Shown piece after piece: positions 9,377-17,085 of a DNA stretch of 25,464 bases (position 1 is the stretch's first letter; each line of letters opens with the position of its first letter). Source of the stretch: Rhodanobacter sp. UBA5168 (lineage in GTDB: Bacteria > Pseudomonadota > Gammaproteobacteria > Xanthomonadales > Rhodanobacteraceae). A program made the translations under genes and the position numbers. Under the pieces are notes generated by a model. It was not told the DNA's origin. It ran no database searches and saw only the letters and a list, made by a program, of their open reading frames with translations. The stretch is from contig DHXA01000222.1 in the NCBI GenBank assembly GCA_002413455.1, forward strand, positions 8,332 to 33,795. The letters are read 5' to 3'.

Positions 9377-9901
9377 TTATTTCAGCTGCGCGGCGACTGC
9401 GTCGCAGCCTTTGTCGAATTCGGCCTTCCACGCGGCGCCGGCCTGGGTCTGGCTGGGGCGCACGCAGCGCAGCTGGATCGCGTGGCCGTTCTTGAACCAG
9501 TAGTGTTCGACGTAGCTGAACCCGGTGGCGTTTTCCTGCGCGGTGTAGATGTTGCTGTTCGGTCCCGGCGGCACCTCGGCGGCCTTGTAGCCGGGCAGCG
9601 CCATGGCTTTCGCGGTGGCCTCGCTGCGGTACTGGTTGAAGCCGTTGACGTCGTCCACCCGCTTCACGGTCACGGTCACGCGGGCGAGGCTGTTCTTGCC
9701 GGTGGGCGAGGGATCGGGCACCTGAAACACGCGTGCCTCGGGGTCGCCCTGGGTTTCCATGATGCCGAGCCAGTTGTCTGGCGTGCTGAAGTTGACGCTG
9801 CCATCGGCCATGCTGACTTCGGTGGCGTGGACGCCGCCGGCCAGCAGCACGGTGACGGCCAGGGCGATGACGAGGGAATTGGCGCTGCGCAGGAAACTCA
9901 T
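9377..9901 (-). CDS. Small secreted/periplasmic protein of unknown function, coupled to ACMSD
   Basis: The ATG at 9901 overlaps the stop of the upstream ACMSD gene in an ATGA, giving a 174-residue product; the longer open frame is only a shadow of ACMSD. A clear signal peptide (MSFLRSANSLVIALAVTVLL then AGGVHA) predicts cleavage near residue 26 and export. The mature part begins TEVSMADGSVNFSTPDNW, which suggests a small beta-rich domain. It has two cysteines, Cys146 and Cys166, that could form a disulfide. I do not recognise the family. The tight coupling to a cytosolic decarboxylase suggests coordinated expression, but no functional link can be read from the sequence. Confidence 0.8.
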   Translation of the reverse strand: MSFLRSANSLVIALAVTVLLAGGVHATEVSMADGSVNFSTPDNWLGIMETQGDPEARVFQVPDPSPTGKNSLARVTVTVKRVDDVNGFNQYRSEATAKAMALPGYKAAEVPPGPNSNIYTAQENATGFSYVEHYWFKNGHAIQLRCVRPSQTQAGAAWKAEFDKGCDAVAAQLK

Positions 9902-10932
9902 GCTGATTCCTTGGAGACGGAGTCGGGGACGAAGCGATGGCGGGGCAGGCCCAGCCATTCCAGTGCGGTGCCGTGGAACAGTCGGGCGCGCTCGGTGTCG
10001 TTCAGGCCCAGTGCCTCGATGCCGGCGCCGGGCTCCTGTTCGCCCAGCGGGAAAGGATAGTCGGTGCCGAGCATCACCTGCTCGACGCCCGTCACATCCA
10101 AGAGATAACGCAGGGCCTGGTCGTCGTGCACGCAGGAGTCGAAATAGAAGCGCTTGAGGTACTCGCGCGGATTGCGCGGGTTGTCGGTGGCGACCAGGTC
10201 CGGACGCATCTTGAAGCCGTGCTCGATGCGGCCGATCGTCGACGGAAAACTGCCGCCGCCGTGCGCCAGCATCACGCGCAGTTTCGGCAGCCGCTCCAGT
10301 ACGCCGCCGAAGGCGAGGCAGCACGCGGCGCGGGTTTGTTCGGCCGGCATGCCGACCAGCCACGGCATCCAGTACTTCGGCATGCTGTCCGTGCCCATCA
10401 TGTCCCACGGATGCACCAGCACCGCTGCGCCGAGGTCGGCGGCGGCCTCGAAGAACGGGAACAGCTCCGGCGCATCCAGGTTCCAGTCGCCGCAGTGCGA
10501 GCCGATCTGCACGCCCTGCAGGCCCAGCTCGTCGATGCAGCGTTCGAGTTCGCGCACCGCCAGCGCCGGCGCCTGCAACGGCACCGTACCGATGCCGGCG
10601 TAGTGGCGTGGATAGTCGCGGCACAGGCCTGCCATGTGGTCGTTCAGATGACGATGCAGCTCCAGCGCCTGATGGCCCGGTGCCCAGTAGGAGAACAGCA
10701 CCGGCACGGTGGAGATCACCTGTACGTCGACGCCGAAGCGGGCGTAGTCGTCGATGCGGGTCTGCGGGTCGAAGGCCGAATCCCACACTTCGCGGAAGAA
10801 CCGGCTGTCCTTGTAGATGCGGTGGCGGCCATCGGTATGCGTCATCACCGGAAAGCGGTCGTCGCCGTACTTGGCCGCCAGGTTCGGCCAGTCACGGGGC
10901 AGGATGTGCGCATGGGTATCGATCTTGAGCAT
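9898..10932 (-). CDS. 2-amino-3-carboxymuconate-6-semialdehyde decarboxylase (ACMSD) family amidohydrolase
   Basis: ACMSD decarboxylates aminocarboxymuconate semialdehyde, the ring-opened product of 3-hydroxyanthranilate, steering tryptophan carbon to degradation instead of quinolinate/NAD. I chose the ATG at 10932 (MLKIDTHAHILP), giving 344 residues; the GTG further upstream would add a non-conserved tail. Metal ligands and substrate residues line up in spacing with the Pseudomonas fluorescens enzyme as I remember it: His7, His9, His174, His224 and Asp291, with Arg47 and Trp188 at the substrate site. Family synonyms are nbaD and amnD. It follows the FUSC gene by 63 bases, and its stop overlaps the start of the secreted-protein gene. 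A related decarboxylase of the same fold is the main alternative, but the residue match favours ACMSD. Confidence 0.88.
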   Translation of the reverse strand: MLKIDTHAHILPRDWPNLAAKYGDDRFPVMTHTDGRHRIYKDSRFFREVWDSAFDPQTRIDDYARFGVDVQVISTVPVLFSYWAPGHQALELHRHLNDHMAGLCRDYPRHYAGIGTVPLQAPALAVRELERCIDELGLQGVQIGSHCGDWNLDAPELFPFFEAAADLGAAVLVHPWDMMGTDSMPKYWMPWLVGMPAEQTRAACCLAFGGVLERLPKLRVMLAHGGGSFPSTIGRIEHGFKMRPDLVATDNPRNPREYLKRFYFDSCVHDDQALRYLLDVTGVEQVMLGTDYPFPLGEQEPGAGIEALGLNDTERARLFHGTALEWLGLPRHRFVPDSVSKESA

Positions 10933-10995
10933 CTGTGCAGTGTAAAACCTCCGCGCCGCCGCGTCGCGCCGAGGTTGCACGCTGACGCTGCGGGT

Positions 10996-13095
10996 TCACA
11001 CCCCGGGTTGCACCGCGGCGGCTGCGGCTTCCGGCTGGCCGCGGTTCATCACATAGGCCAGCGTATTGATGTTGTCGACCAGCCGGTCGCTGATCCGTGC
11101 CAGCAACTCGCTGGCGCTGCGGTCGGGGGCATCCTGCAGCAGGGCAACCAGCGTGCGTTGCAGGTTGCGCAGGTCAGGCAGGGCGTCGATGGTGCGCTGC
11201 TCGCGCAGGGCGGCGGCGATCTTCTGCAGGGCGTCCGCCGCATGTTCGGCGAAGCGGCTGATCTCGGCTTGGGCGGGCAGGCCGGCGATGTCATCGATCA
11301 TTGCTTCCAGGGTCATCGCGGTGCGCGCCAGCCGGTTGCCGTTGGCGAACAGGGCGCGCGCCAGTGCCAGCAGTTCCGGTGGGGTGGCCGGTTCGGTGCG
11401 CATGCGGTCGATCGAGGCCTGCGCGTTGATGCGCGCGGTACGCGCGGCGGTGCGCGCGTCGCGATGGGCGTTGCGCTGATCGGGCCGTGCCAGTGCGCGC
11501 AGGTAACTGGCATAGGCATCCAGCATCACCGCCAGCGCAGCGCGTGCGCGGCCCCGCTCCCAGGTTGGCCATGCCACGTAGGCGAGCAACGCCATGCCGC
11601 AGCCGAGCGCGGTGTTGAGCACCCGGTCCGATACCGCTGCTCCCGGATTGACACCCTCGAACGAAAGCAGGATCACCACGGTGCCGGTCAGCGCCGCCAC
11701 GGCGATGCCGTAGTGCGCGGTGGCCAGGTAACGGAACGCCATGCACAGCACGGCCATCAGTGCCAGATGCGCCCACGGTTCGTCCGGTGTGATGTGCAGC
11801 AGCACGGTGGTGAGTAGCAGGCCGAGCACGGTGCCGAGCACGCGCAGCAGGCCAAAATTGAACGTGGCTGCAAAATCGGGCCGCAGCACGATCGCCGCCG
11901 TCATCGGCAGCCAGTAGCCGTGCGGCAACTGCAGCTGCCGCGAGATCCACAGCGCGGCACTGAGGCAGACGGCCATGCGCACGGCATGACGGAACGCCAC
12001 CGAGCGCGGAGTGAGGCTGGCGCGCAGCGTGGCCCAGGTAGAGCTGCTGCGCAGGCTTTTGGGCAGCCGGGTTTCCGCCGCGCTGGCACGCAATTCGCCA
12101 CGGCTGCCAGCCCAGTCGGCGTTGCGCACCGCCGCGGCAAGCTGGCCGGACAAGGCATGGATATGCGCCGGCAATCCGCCGGTATGGCTGGTGCCGTCAA
12201 ACAGCGCCTGTTCGCTGGCACGCAGGGTTTGCAGCGCGTGGCTGGCCTGCTCGGGCGATTCGCCTTGTTCCAGCGCATCGGCGATCGCGGCGAGCACGCG
12301 CGCGGCGTCAGCGCGGAACATGGCGTGGGTGGTCGCATCGGCGTGCAGTTCGCCCATCGCGGTGAGTTCCAGCCGGATTCGTTCGGCCAGCTCCAGCAAC
12401 ACGCCGAACGCCTCCATCGCGCGACCATTGGCGCGATGCCGCCCCAGCAACGTTTGCTGCAGCGTGGTCATCGCCTCGGTCAGTGCGGGCATTTCGGCAT
12501 CGTCGTGCGCCGGCTGTCTGGCCAGCGCGGCCAGACCGGCATACACGTTGGCGAGCGCCTGACGCTCGGGCCAGTAACGCTGCAGCGGCCACGCCGCCAG
12601 CGAGAACGCGGTAAGCAGCAAACCACCGGCGAAGATCAGCGTGGCGCCGCCGAGTGCAGCGCCAGACGAGGTGGGTGTGGAGGCGGTGATCACCAGCAGG
12701 ATCATGCTGGTCATGCCGACCCGCGCGGTGTCGACACCAAACACCACCAGCAGGCCGCCGAAAAATCCGCACGCCGCGGTGGCGATCAATATCGGCAACA
12801 GCTCGCCGCCGATCAGGAACCCCAGCAACGAAGCCAGCCCCGCGGCCAGCGACGCCAGTACCAGTTGCCGCATGCGCTGGCGATACGGCCCGGGCTGATC
12901 GGAGAACATGGTATCCAGCGCACCGGCGGCCACACCCAGCCCGATCTGCGGGTGTCCCATGGCCATGCCGATACCCAATGGCAACACCACCGCGGCGGTG
13001 TTGCGCAGAACAACCTGCAGCGGCACATCCGGCCGCTTGATGACGGTCAGGCTTTCGATCGCATGGGCGCGTAGCGAATAACCGTTGGAGGACAT
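10996..13095 (-). CDS. FUSC-family inner-membrane protein (YccS/aromatic acid exporter type)
   Basis: The 699-residue product from the ATG at 13095 (MSSNGYSLRAHAI) has two blocks of hydrophobic helices, about residues 25-170 and 355-520. Between them and at the C-terminus lie long helical soluble regions, the layout of fusaric-acid-resistance/YccS-like proteins. The second block contains the typical LPHGYWLPMTAAIVLRPDF segment. An in-frame ATG at 13152 would add 19 residues but abuts a REP palindrome and has no good ribosome binding site. Relatives are thought to export aromatic or hydroxycinnamic acids. The position directly upstream of ACMSD and kynU makes an aromatic tryptophan metabolite a plausible substrate, but that is inference. 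Confidence 0.87.
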   Translation of the reverse strand: MSSNGYSLRAHAIESLTVIKRPDVPLQVVLRNTAAVVLPLGIGMAMGHPQIGLGVAAGALDTMFSDQPGPYRQRMRQLVLASLAAGLASLLGFLIGGELLPILIATAACGFFGGLLVVFGVDTARVGMTSMILLVITASTPTSSGAALGGATLIFAGGLLLTAFSLAAWPLQRYWPERQALANVYAGLAALARQPAHDDAEMPALTEAMTTLQQTLLGRHRANGRAMEAFGVLLELAERIRLELTAMGELHADATTHAMFRADAARVLAAIADALEQGESPEQASHALQTLRASEQALFDGTSHTGGLPAHIHALSGQLAAAVRNADWAGSRGELRASAAETRLPKSLRSSSTWATLRASLTPRSVAFRHAVRMAVCLSAALWISRQLQLPHGYWLPMTAAIVLRPDFAATFNFGLLRVLGTVLGLLLTTVLLHITPDEPWAHLALMAVLCMAFRYLATAHYGIAVAALTGTVVILLSFEGVNPGAAVSDRVLNTALGCGMALLAYVAWPTWERGRARAALAVMLDAYASYLRALARPDQRNAHRDARTAARTARINAQASIDRMRTEPATPPELLALARALFANGNRLARTAMTLEAMIDDIAGLPAQAEISRFAEHAADALQKIAAALREQRTIDALPDLRNLQRTLVALLQDAPDRSASELLARISDRLVDNINTLAYVMNRGQPEAAAAAVQPGV

Positions 13096-13152
13096 GGAAG
13101 TTTCGCTGGCATCGCGGAAGCGCTGATTCTGCACTATGCGGACTGAATCCAT

Positions 13153-13223
13153 GTGGGAGCGACTTCAGTCGCGATGTTTTCTGCACCATGCGCAAGAACG
13201 ATCGCGGCTGAAGCCGCTCCCAC
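13153..13223. repeat. REP-type inverted pair (GTGGGAGCGRCTTCAGYCGCGAT)
   Basis: The left arm at 13153-13175 begins GTGGGAGCGACTTCAGTCGC. The right arm at 13201-13223 is its reverse complement apart from two bases, ending GAAGCCGCTCCCAC. They are separated by 25 bases. This sequence matches the REP palindromes remembered from Pseudomonas, Stenotrophomonas and Xanthomonas genomes, usually mobilised by a dispersed RAYT transposase; no such gene is in the window. It lies between the FUSC gene start and the efpL terminator. Confidence 0.85.
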
Positions 13224-13258
13224 AAAAAAACGGTGCCGCATCAGCGAACACCGTTTTT
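13224..13258 (-). terminator. Intrinsic terminator of efpL
   Basis: AAAAACGGTG (13226-13235) pairs with CACCGTTTTT (13249-13258) around a 13-base loop, 20 bases beyond the efpL stop. Read on the minus strand the stem runs into seven T's, the form of a Rho-independent terminator. The plus strand ends in five T's, so it may work in both directions. Confidence 0.8.
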
Positions 13259-13278
13259 CATATCGACGGCGCAATGAA

Positions 13279-13842
13279 TCAGGCTCGACCGGCAAACTCG
13301 CCGGTGAGCGTGTTCACCCACACTTTCTCGTCGTTGCTGATGTACTCGGGCACCTGGATTTCGATGCCGGTGGCGAGCTTGGCCGGCTTGTTGCGCTTGG
13401 TGGCGCTGGAGCCCTTCATTTCCGGCGCGGTGTCGACCACGGTCAGGGTCACGCTGGTCGGGACCTGCAGGCCGACCGGCGCGTCGTCGATCACCTGCAC
13501 GTAGTAGCCCTCGATGCCTTCCACGATGTAGCCGGCATTGTCGCCGACCAGTTCGGGCGAGAGCAGGTACTGGGTGTAATCCTCGGCGTCCATGAAGACG
13601 AAGGCGTCGCCGTCCATGTACGAGAAATTCGCCGCACGGCGGACCAGATCCATTTCGCGCAGCTCGTCATCCGCGCGCAGGCTGAGGTCGAACTTGCGTC
13701 CGCCGGGGATCGAATACAGGGTGAAGCGGAAGGTGACATTGCCGCCACGCGCGCTCGGCGAGCTGCGCTCGATATCGCGAACCTGGTAGACGGTGCCGTC
13801 GTGTTCGACCACGTTGCCTTTCTTGACGTCGGAAGCTTTCAT
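13279..13842 (-). CDS. efpL: Elongation factor P-like protein EfpL (YeiP)
   Basis: This 187-residue protein has the three-domain EF-P fold: a KOW-like N-terminus ([20 protein letters not shown]), an OB domain with [20 protein letters not shown], and the C-terminal segment [20 protein letters not shown] leading into VPEYI. The domain-I loop reads [11 protein letters not shown] with Arg32 at its tip. This matches YeiP/EfpL rather than canonical EF-P, which carries a modifiable lysine in a PGKG loop. EfpL helps ribosomes through difficult motifs such as polyproline and related stalls. It lies 39 bases downstream of an SDR dehydrogenase on the same strand, possibly sharing its promoter, and ends in a good terminator. 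No strong Shine-Dalgarno is visible. Confidence 0.93.
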   Translation of the reverse strand: MKASDVKKGNVVEHDGTVYQVRDIERSSPSARGGNVTFRFTLYSIPGGRKFDLSLRADDELREMDLVRRAANFSYMDGDAFVFMDAEDYTQYLLSPELVGDNAGYIVEGIEGYYVQVIDDAPVGLQVPTSVTLTVVDTAPEMKGSSATKRNKPAKLATGIEIQVPEYISNDEKVWVNTLTGEFAGRA

Positions 13843-13881
13843 GCGATGGGTTCGTATGGAGTGGGTTGGAAAAGGGAAAGA

Positions 13882-14649
13882 TTACTTCGGCTGCAATCGA
13901 ACGGCGCCATCGAGGCGGATGGTCTCGCCGTTGATGTAGCGGTTGCCGAGGATGAAAGCGACCGTGCTGGCGTATTCGCCGGGCTGGCCCAGGCGCGAGG
14001 GGAACGGGATCGACGCGCTCAGCGACTGCTGCACCGCTTCGGGCATGCCGTCGACCATCGGGGTCCAGAAGATGCCCGGCGCAATCGTTGCCACGCGGAT
14101 GCCGAAACGGGCCAGTTCACGTGCCATCGGCAGAGTCATGCCGACCACACCGCCCTTGGAAGCCGAGTACGCAGCCTGGCCGATCTGGCCTTCATAGGCA
14201 GCGACGCTGGCAGTGTTGATGATCACGCCGCGCTCGCCGTCCTCGCCGGCCTCGTTGCCCTGCATCAGCGCCGCCGCGGCCTTGGCCACGTTGAAGCTGC
14301 CGACCAGGTTCACCATCACGGTGCTGGCGAAGTTGGCCAGCGGCATCGGACCTTCCTTGCCCAGCACCCGGCCGGCGCCGAGGATGCCGGCGCAGTTGAT
14401 CAGCACGTTGAGACCAGCCATCGCGTCGCGGGCGGCGGCCACGTTGGCGCTCACGCCGTCTTCGGAAGTGACGTCGGTGCGGAAGAAACGCGCCGCGTCG
14501 CCCAGTTCCTTGGCGGCGGCATGACCTTTCTCGTCATTGACGTCGAACAGCGCGACCTTGCCGCCATGCGCGACGAAATGCTGCGCCACCGCGTGGCCGA
14601 GACCGGACGCGCCGCCGGTGATGATCGCCTTGACCTGATCGAGCTGCAT
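13882..14649 (-). CDS. SDR-family 3-hydroxyacyl-CoA dehydrogenase (HSD10-like)
   Basis: From the ATG at 14649, preceded by AAGGA at a spacing of about 8, the 255-residue product is a classical short-chain dehydrogenase. It has the nucleotide-binding TGGASGLG at 11-18, NCAG at 85-88, Ser148, and the catalytic YSASK with Tyr161 and Lys165. The segments FDVNDEKG, EDGERGVIINTASVAAYEG and PGIFWTPMV resemble type II 3-hydroxyacyl-CoA dehydrogenases (3-hydroxy-2-methylbutyryl-CoA dehydrogenase). These act on branched-chain acyl-CoAs, mainly with NAD, which FDVND at the end of strand 2 supports. Such a role would fit the leucine-degradation genes further on, although they are separate transcripts. 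It is upstream of efpL on the same strand. Confidence 0.85.
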   Translation of the reverse strand: MQLDQVKAIITGGASGLGHAVAQHFVAHGGKVALFDVNDEKGHAAAKELGDAARFFRTDVTSEDGVSANVAAARDAMAGLNVLINCAGILGAGRVLGKEGPMPLANFASTVMVNLVGSFNVAKAAAALMQGNEAGEDGERGVIINTASVAAYEGQIGQAAYSASKGGVVGMTLPMARELARFGIRVATIAPGIFWTPMVDGMPEAVQQSLSASIPFPSRLGQPGEYASTVAFILGNRYINGETIRLDGAVRLQPK

Positions 14650-14884
14650 GGGGATTCCTTCGAAACTGAAGTGGCAATGGTAGCCCAGTGGTACGGCGAC
14701 CACGAAGCCCCCGGAGACCCAATGTGAACCCGCCGCACGGAAACATTCACGCGGCACTGGGTTATCAACCGTGATGGTGCACGGAGGAAAGCTGCAGCTT
14801 CGGACGTTCAGGCGAGCGCTTGTGCGAAAGGCGGTCTACAGGAATTTCCCACCCGGTCTTTTGCCGTCACTCGAGGAAAGCGTC

Positions 14885-15226
14885 ATGAAGAAGCAGCTGA
14901 GCATGTTGGCCTGCGGTGCATTGTTGATGGCTTCGGCCGCCGCCGTGATGGCCCAGTCCCAGCGTCCACATCAGGATCGCGGCCATAACGGCCAGAGCCA
15001 GGATCATCGCGGCATGCACGATCGCGGCCGCAGCGAGGGCTGGTACAAGAAGGGTGGCCACGTGCCGGCCGAGTACCGCGGTGGCTCGTATGTCGTGAAC
15101 GATTGGCATAGCCGGCATTTGCACCAGCCGCCGCGGGGCTACCACTACGTACGCAGCGACAACGGCGACTTCCTGCTGGTGGCGATTACCACGGGCGTCA
15201 TAGCGAGCATCCTGGCGAACCATTGA
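14885..15226 (+). CDS. RcnB-family small periplasmic protein, first of tandem pair
   Basis: The ATG at 14885 follows GAGGAAA (14873-14879) at good spacing and begins a signal peptide (MKKQLSMLACGALLMASAAA then VMAQ). The mature region of this 113-residue protein is short and rich in His, Arg, Gly and Asp (RPHQDRGHNGQSQDHRGMHD). The RcnB-like core follows: GWYKKGGHVPAEYRG, YVVNDW and PPRGYHYVRSDNGDFLLVAI, ending in a hydrophobic stretch. E. coli RcnB is a periplasmic protein affecting Ni/Co homeostasis; whether this relative binds metal is not established. A near copy lies 164 bases downstream. The 235 bases upstream separate it from the divergent SDR gene. Confidence 0.85.
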   Translation: MKKQLSMLACGALLMASAAAVMAQSQRPHQDRGHNGQSQDHRGMHDRGRSEGWYKKGGHVPAEYRGGSYVVNDWHSRHLHQPPRGYHYVRSDNGDFLLVAITTGVIASILANH

Positions 15227-15390
15227 TACTCATCGCGGCCGGCACCCGCTCCATGGGCAACATGCACGCTTGTTGAACTCAAATCACGCGCGCGGCGGGA
15301 CATTCATCCGCCATTGAGCCTGGAACAGGGATGCTGCAAGTGCACGCGATACATCGAAGCGGCACGTAGTCAATCGAACAGGAGTGCATT

Positions 15391-15819
15391 ATGAAAAAGC
15401 AGTTGGGAACGCTTGTTGTCTGTGGCGCCATTCTGATGTTCAGCGCTCCATTGCTGGCGCAGTCGCACGATCGCGGCCATGACCGCGGCAATGATCACAG
15501 CCAGCGCGACGACCATCGTGACAACGACCACGGTCACGACAACCGCCGCGACGACCGCCACTACAACCGCCGCGACGACCGCCACTACAACCGCCACTAC
15601 AGCGGCATGTATGACCGGGGTCGTCACGAGGGTTGGTACAGGAGAGGCGGACGCGTGCCTGCCGATTACCGCGGCGGTCGCTACGTGGTGACCGATTGGC
15701 GCCATGACCACCTGCGCGAACCGCCACGCGGCTATCACTGGGTGCGCAGCGACAATGGCGATTTCCTGTTGGTGGCGATCACTACCGGCATCATTGCGGA
15801 CCTGCTCCTGAATCATTGA
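15391..15819 (+). CDS. RcnB-family small periplasmic protein, second of tandem pair, with His/Arg-rich repeat
   Basis: The 142-residue product begins at ATG 15391, six bases after ACAGGAG, with a signal peptide ending near LLAQ. The C-terminal core (GWYRRGGRVPADYRGGRYVV, then PPRGYHWVRSDNGDFLLVAI) is nearly identical to the upstream paralogue. The N-terminal mature part is longer: a charged His/Asp/Arg/Asn tract containing two exact copies of NRRDDRHY followed by a partial third. The extra length is almost all in this tract, which suggests expansion after duplication. A metal- or anion-binding role is plausible from composition only. A strong terminator follows 27 bases after the stop. Confidence 0.87.
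   Translation: MKKQLGTLVVCGAILMFSAPLLAQSHDRGHDRGNDHSQRDDHRDNDHGHDNRRDDRHYNRRDDRHYNRHYSGMYDRGRHEGWYRRGGRVPADYRGGRYVVTDWRHDHLREPPRGYHWVRSDNGDFLLVAITTGIIADLLLNH
15541..15600 (+). repeat. In-frame 24-bp tandem repeat inside the second RcnB-like gene
   Basis: Two identical 24-base units (15541-15564 and 15565-15588, starting AACCGCCGCGACGACCGCCA) are followed by a 12-base partial unit (15589-15600). Each unit encodes NRRDDRHY. Exact identity at the DNA level suggests recent slippage duplication, so the copy number could vary among strains. Confidence 0.9.
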
Positions 15820-15846
15820 GCACAGTCCGAATTCGCAGGAAAAACC

Positions 15847-15876
15847 AGAGCCCCGTCAGCGATGACGGGGCTCTTT
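15847..15876. terminator. Strong hairpin terminator between convergent genes
   Basis: AGAGCCCCGTCA (15847-15858) and TGACGGGGCTCT (15863-15874) form a perfect 12-bp stem with a GCGA tetraloop, followed by a short T run. It lies directly after the second RcnB-like gene and abuts the stop of the opposing acetyltransferase gene. On the minus strand a GG then five T's follow the stem, so it likely ends transcripts from both sides. Confidence 0.88.
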
Positions 15877-16460
15877 CATGCCCCGTCGGCCGATGGTTCG
15901 ACCAGCAGGTCACGAAAATTCGCGGAACCGGCCAGCTGCGGAAACAGGGTGATCGGTAGTGGCATGGCGGCAGGCGTCTGCAACTGCTTTTGCCATACGC
16001 CCACATCCCACCATTGCCCGAGCTTGTAGCCGCACTGACGCCATATGCCAGCTGCGGCAAACCCCATGGTTTCATGCATGGCCACGCTGGCGGTGCCGGG
16101 CAGGGTGATCACGCCAACGGCCTGGTTGATGCCTTGCAGGCGCATGGCGTCCAGCAGCACGCCATACAGTTTTCGCGCTATCCCGCGGCGATGTGCATCG
16201 GCCCGGACGTAGATGGATGTCTCCGCGATCCAGTCGTAGGCCGCGCGTTCGCGGAAGCGTCCGGCATACGCATAGGCCAGCACCTCGCCGGCCTCTTCCC
16301 ATACCAGCCACGGATAGTGCTGCAGCCGGGTGCGGATGCGTTCGCGCATCGCATCCACGCCGGGCAGTTCGGTCTCGAAGGTGGCCACGCCATCGATGAC
16401 CGAGGGTGCGTAGATCGCGTGGATGGCGGCGGCGTCTTCGTCGCGGGCGATGCGGATCAT
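15876..16460 (-). CDS. GNAT acetyltransferase, phosphinothricin/methionine-sulfoximine acetyltransferase type
   Basis: The 194-residue product from ATG 16460 (MIRIARDEDAAAIHAIYAPS) has the layout of the PAT/Bar/YncA group. It shows YPWLVWEEAGEVLAYAYAGR, the acetyl-CoA binding VRADAHRRGIARKL, then HETMGFAAAGIWRQCGYKLG and W-D-V near the end. Relatives acetylate the amino group of glutamate-analogue toxins such as phosphinothricin or methionine sulfoximine, or of small amines. The real substrate here cannot be told. A roughly 25-residue C-terminal extension after WQKQL is not part of the usual family. It starts 13 bases after the YdeI-family gene stops and is the last gene of a four-gene operon. 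Confidence 0.85.
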   Translation of the reverse strand: MIRIARDEDAAAIHAIYAPSVIDGVATFETELPGVDAMRERIRTRLQHYPWLVWEEAGEVLAYAYAGRFRERAAYDWIAETSIYVRADAHRRGIARKLYGVLLDAMRLQGINQAVGVITLPGTASVAMHETMGFAAAGIWRQCGYKLGQWWDVGVWQKQLQTPAAMPLPITLFPQLAGSANFRDLLVEPSADGA

Positions 16461-16473
16461 CGGAGGGCGGCCT

Positions 16474-17076
16474 TCAGCATTTCTGGTATTTCCAGTTGCG
16501 CGGCTTGCCTTCGGCCAGCCATTCCAGGGTGGTGGCGATGCGTTTCCGGCGGGTGGCATCGGTCTTCGCTTCGGCGATCCAGTCGACGTATTCGCGCTGC
16601 GCGCCGGGGCCGAAGCCGCTGTAGGTCTTGCGTGCGGCGGCATGCTTCTTCTGTGCGAGCAGGGCGGCGAGGTCGTCCGGCAGGATCGGCGGCGGCTTTG
16701 CGTCGATCTTCGCGCGCGCCAGCTTCACCCCGGCATCGTTCAATGCCATCGCTTTCCTGATGTACGCGGCGAGTTCCTTTTTTGTCGGCAGATCCTTCAG
16801 CGAAGTGAGCTTGCCGAACTGGCCCATGCCGTCTTCAGCCGTGCTGCCGACGACTTGCCTGGACAGCCAGAAGCCGAAGCCGCAGTGCTGCTTGAAGGCG
16901 GCCATCATGCAGATCGGCGCGCTGTTGTAGCTGAAGAACGGCATGCTCCACTTCAGGCTTTCTTCCACCTCGGGGCAGGCGGCGTGCACCGTGGCACGCA
17001 GGTGCTCAAGGATCGGTCGGGCGAAGTCCGCGGATTTGGCGATATAGGCGTCGATGCGGGGATCGTGGTTCGCCAT
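16474..17076 (-). CDS. YdeI/OmpD-associated (DUF1801-OmdA) family protein
   Basis: The 200-residue cytosolic protein (MANHDPRIDAYIAKSADFAR) has an N-terminal DUF1801-like domain with EVEESLKWSMPFFSYNSAPI and AAFKQHCGFGFW. The C-terminal region is of the OmdA/YdeI type: TYSGFGPGAQREYVDWIAEAK, TRRKRIATTLEWLAEGKPRN. E. coli-type YdeI proteins have been linked to resistance to polymyxin and bacteriocin-like peptides, but the biochemical role is unknown. It lies between two acetyltransferase genes with 9- and 13-base gaps, in the operon headed by a secreted amidohydrolase. Confidence 0.85.
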   Translation of the reverse strand: MANHDPRIDAYIAKSADFARPILEHLRATVHAACPEVEESLKWSMPFFSYNSAPICMMAAFKQHCGFGFWLSRQVVGSTAEDGMGQFGKLTSLKDLPTKKELAAYIRKAMALNDAGVKLARAKIDAKPPPILPDDLAALLAQKKHAAARKTYSGFGPGAQREYVDWIAEAKTDATRRKRIATTLEWLAEGKPRNWKYQKC

Positions 17077-17085
17077 GACATCACC

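Noticed and set aside
8414..10060. A 548-codon open frame on the plus strand opposite kynU and the secreted-protein gene
   Set aside because: It is an antisense shadow of well-supported minus-strand genes, with His/Ala/Arg-rich composition and no domain.
13096..13152. Upstream ATG at 13152 as the start of the FUSC protein
   Set aside because: It abuts the REP palindrome, has no Shine-Dalgarno, and the added 19 residues look unconserved; the start at 13095 is preferred though not proven.
15479..15691. Short alternate-frame ORF rich in threonine in the repeat of the second RcnB-like gene
   Set aside because: It is an artefact of reading the His/Asp/Arg codon repeat in another frame.
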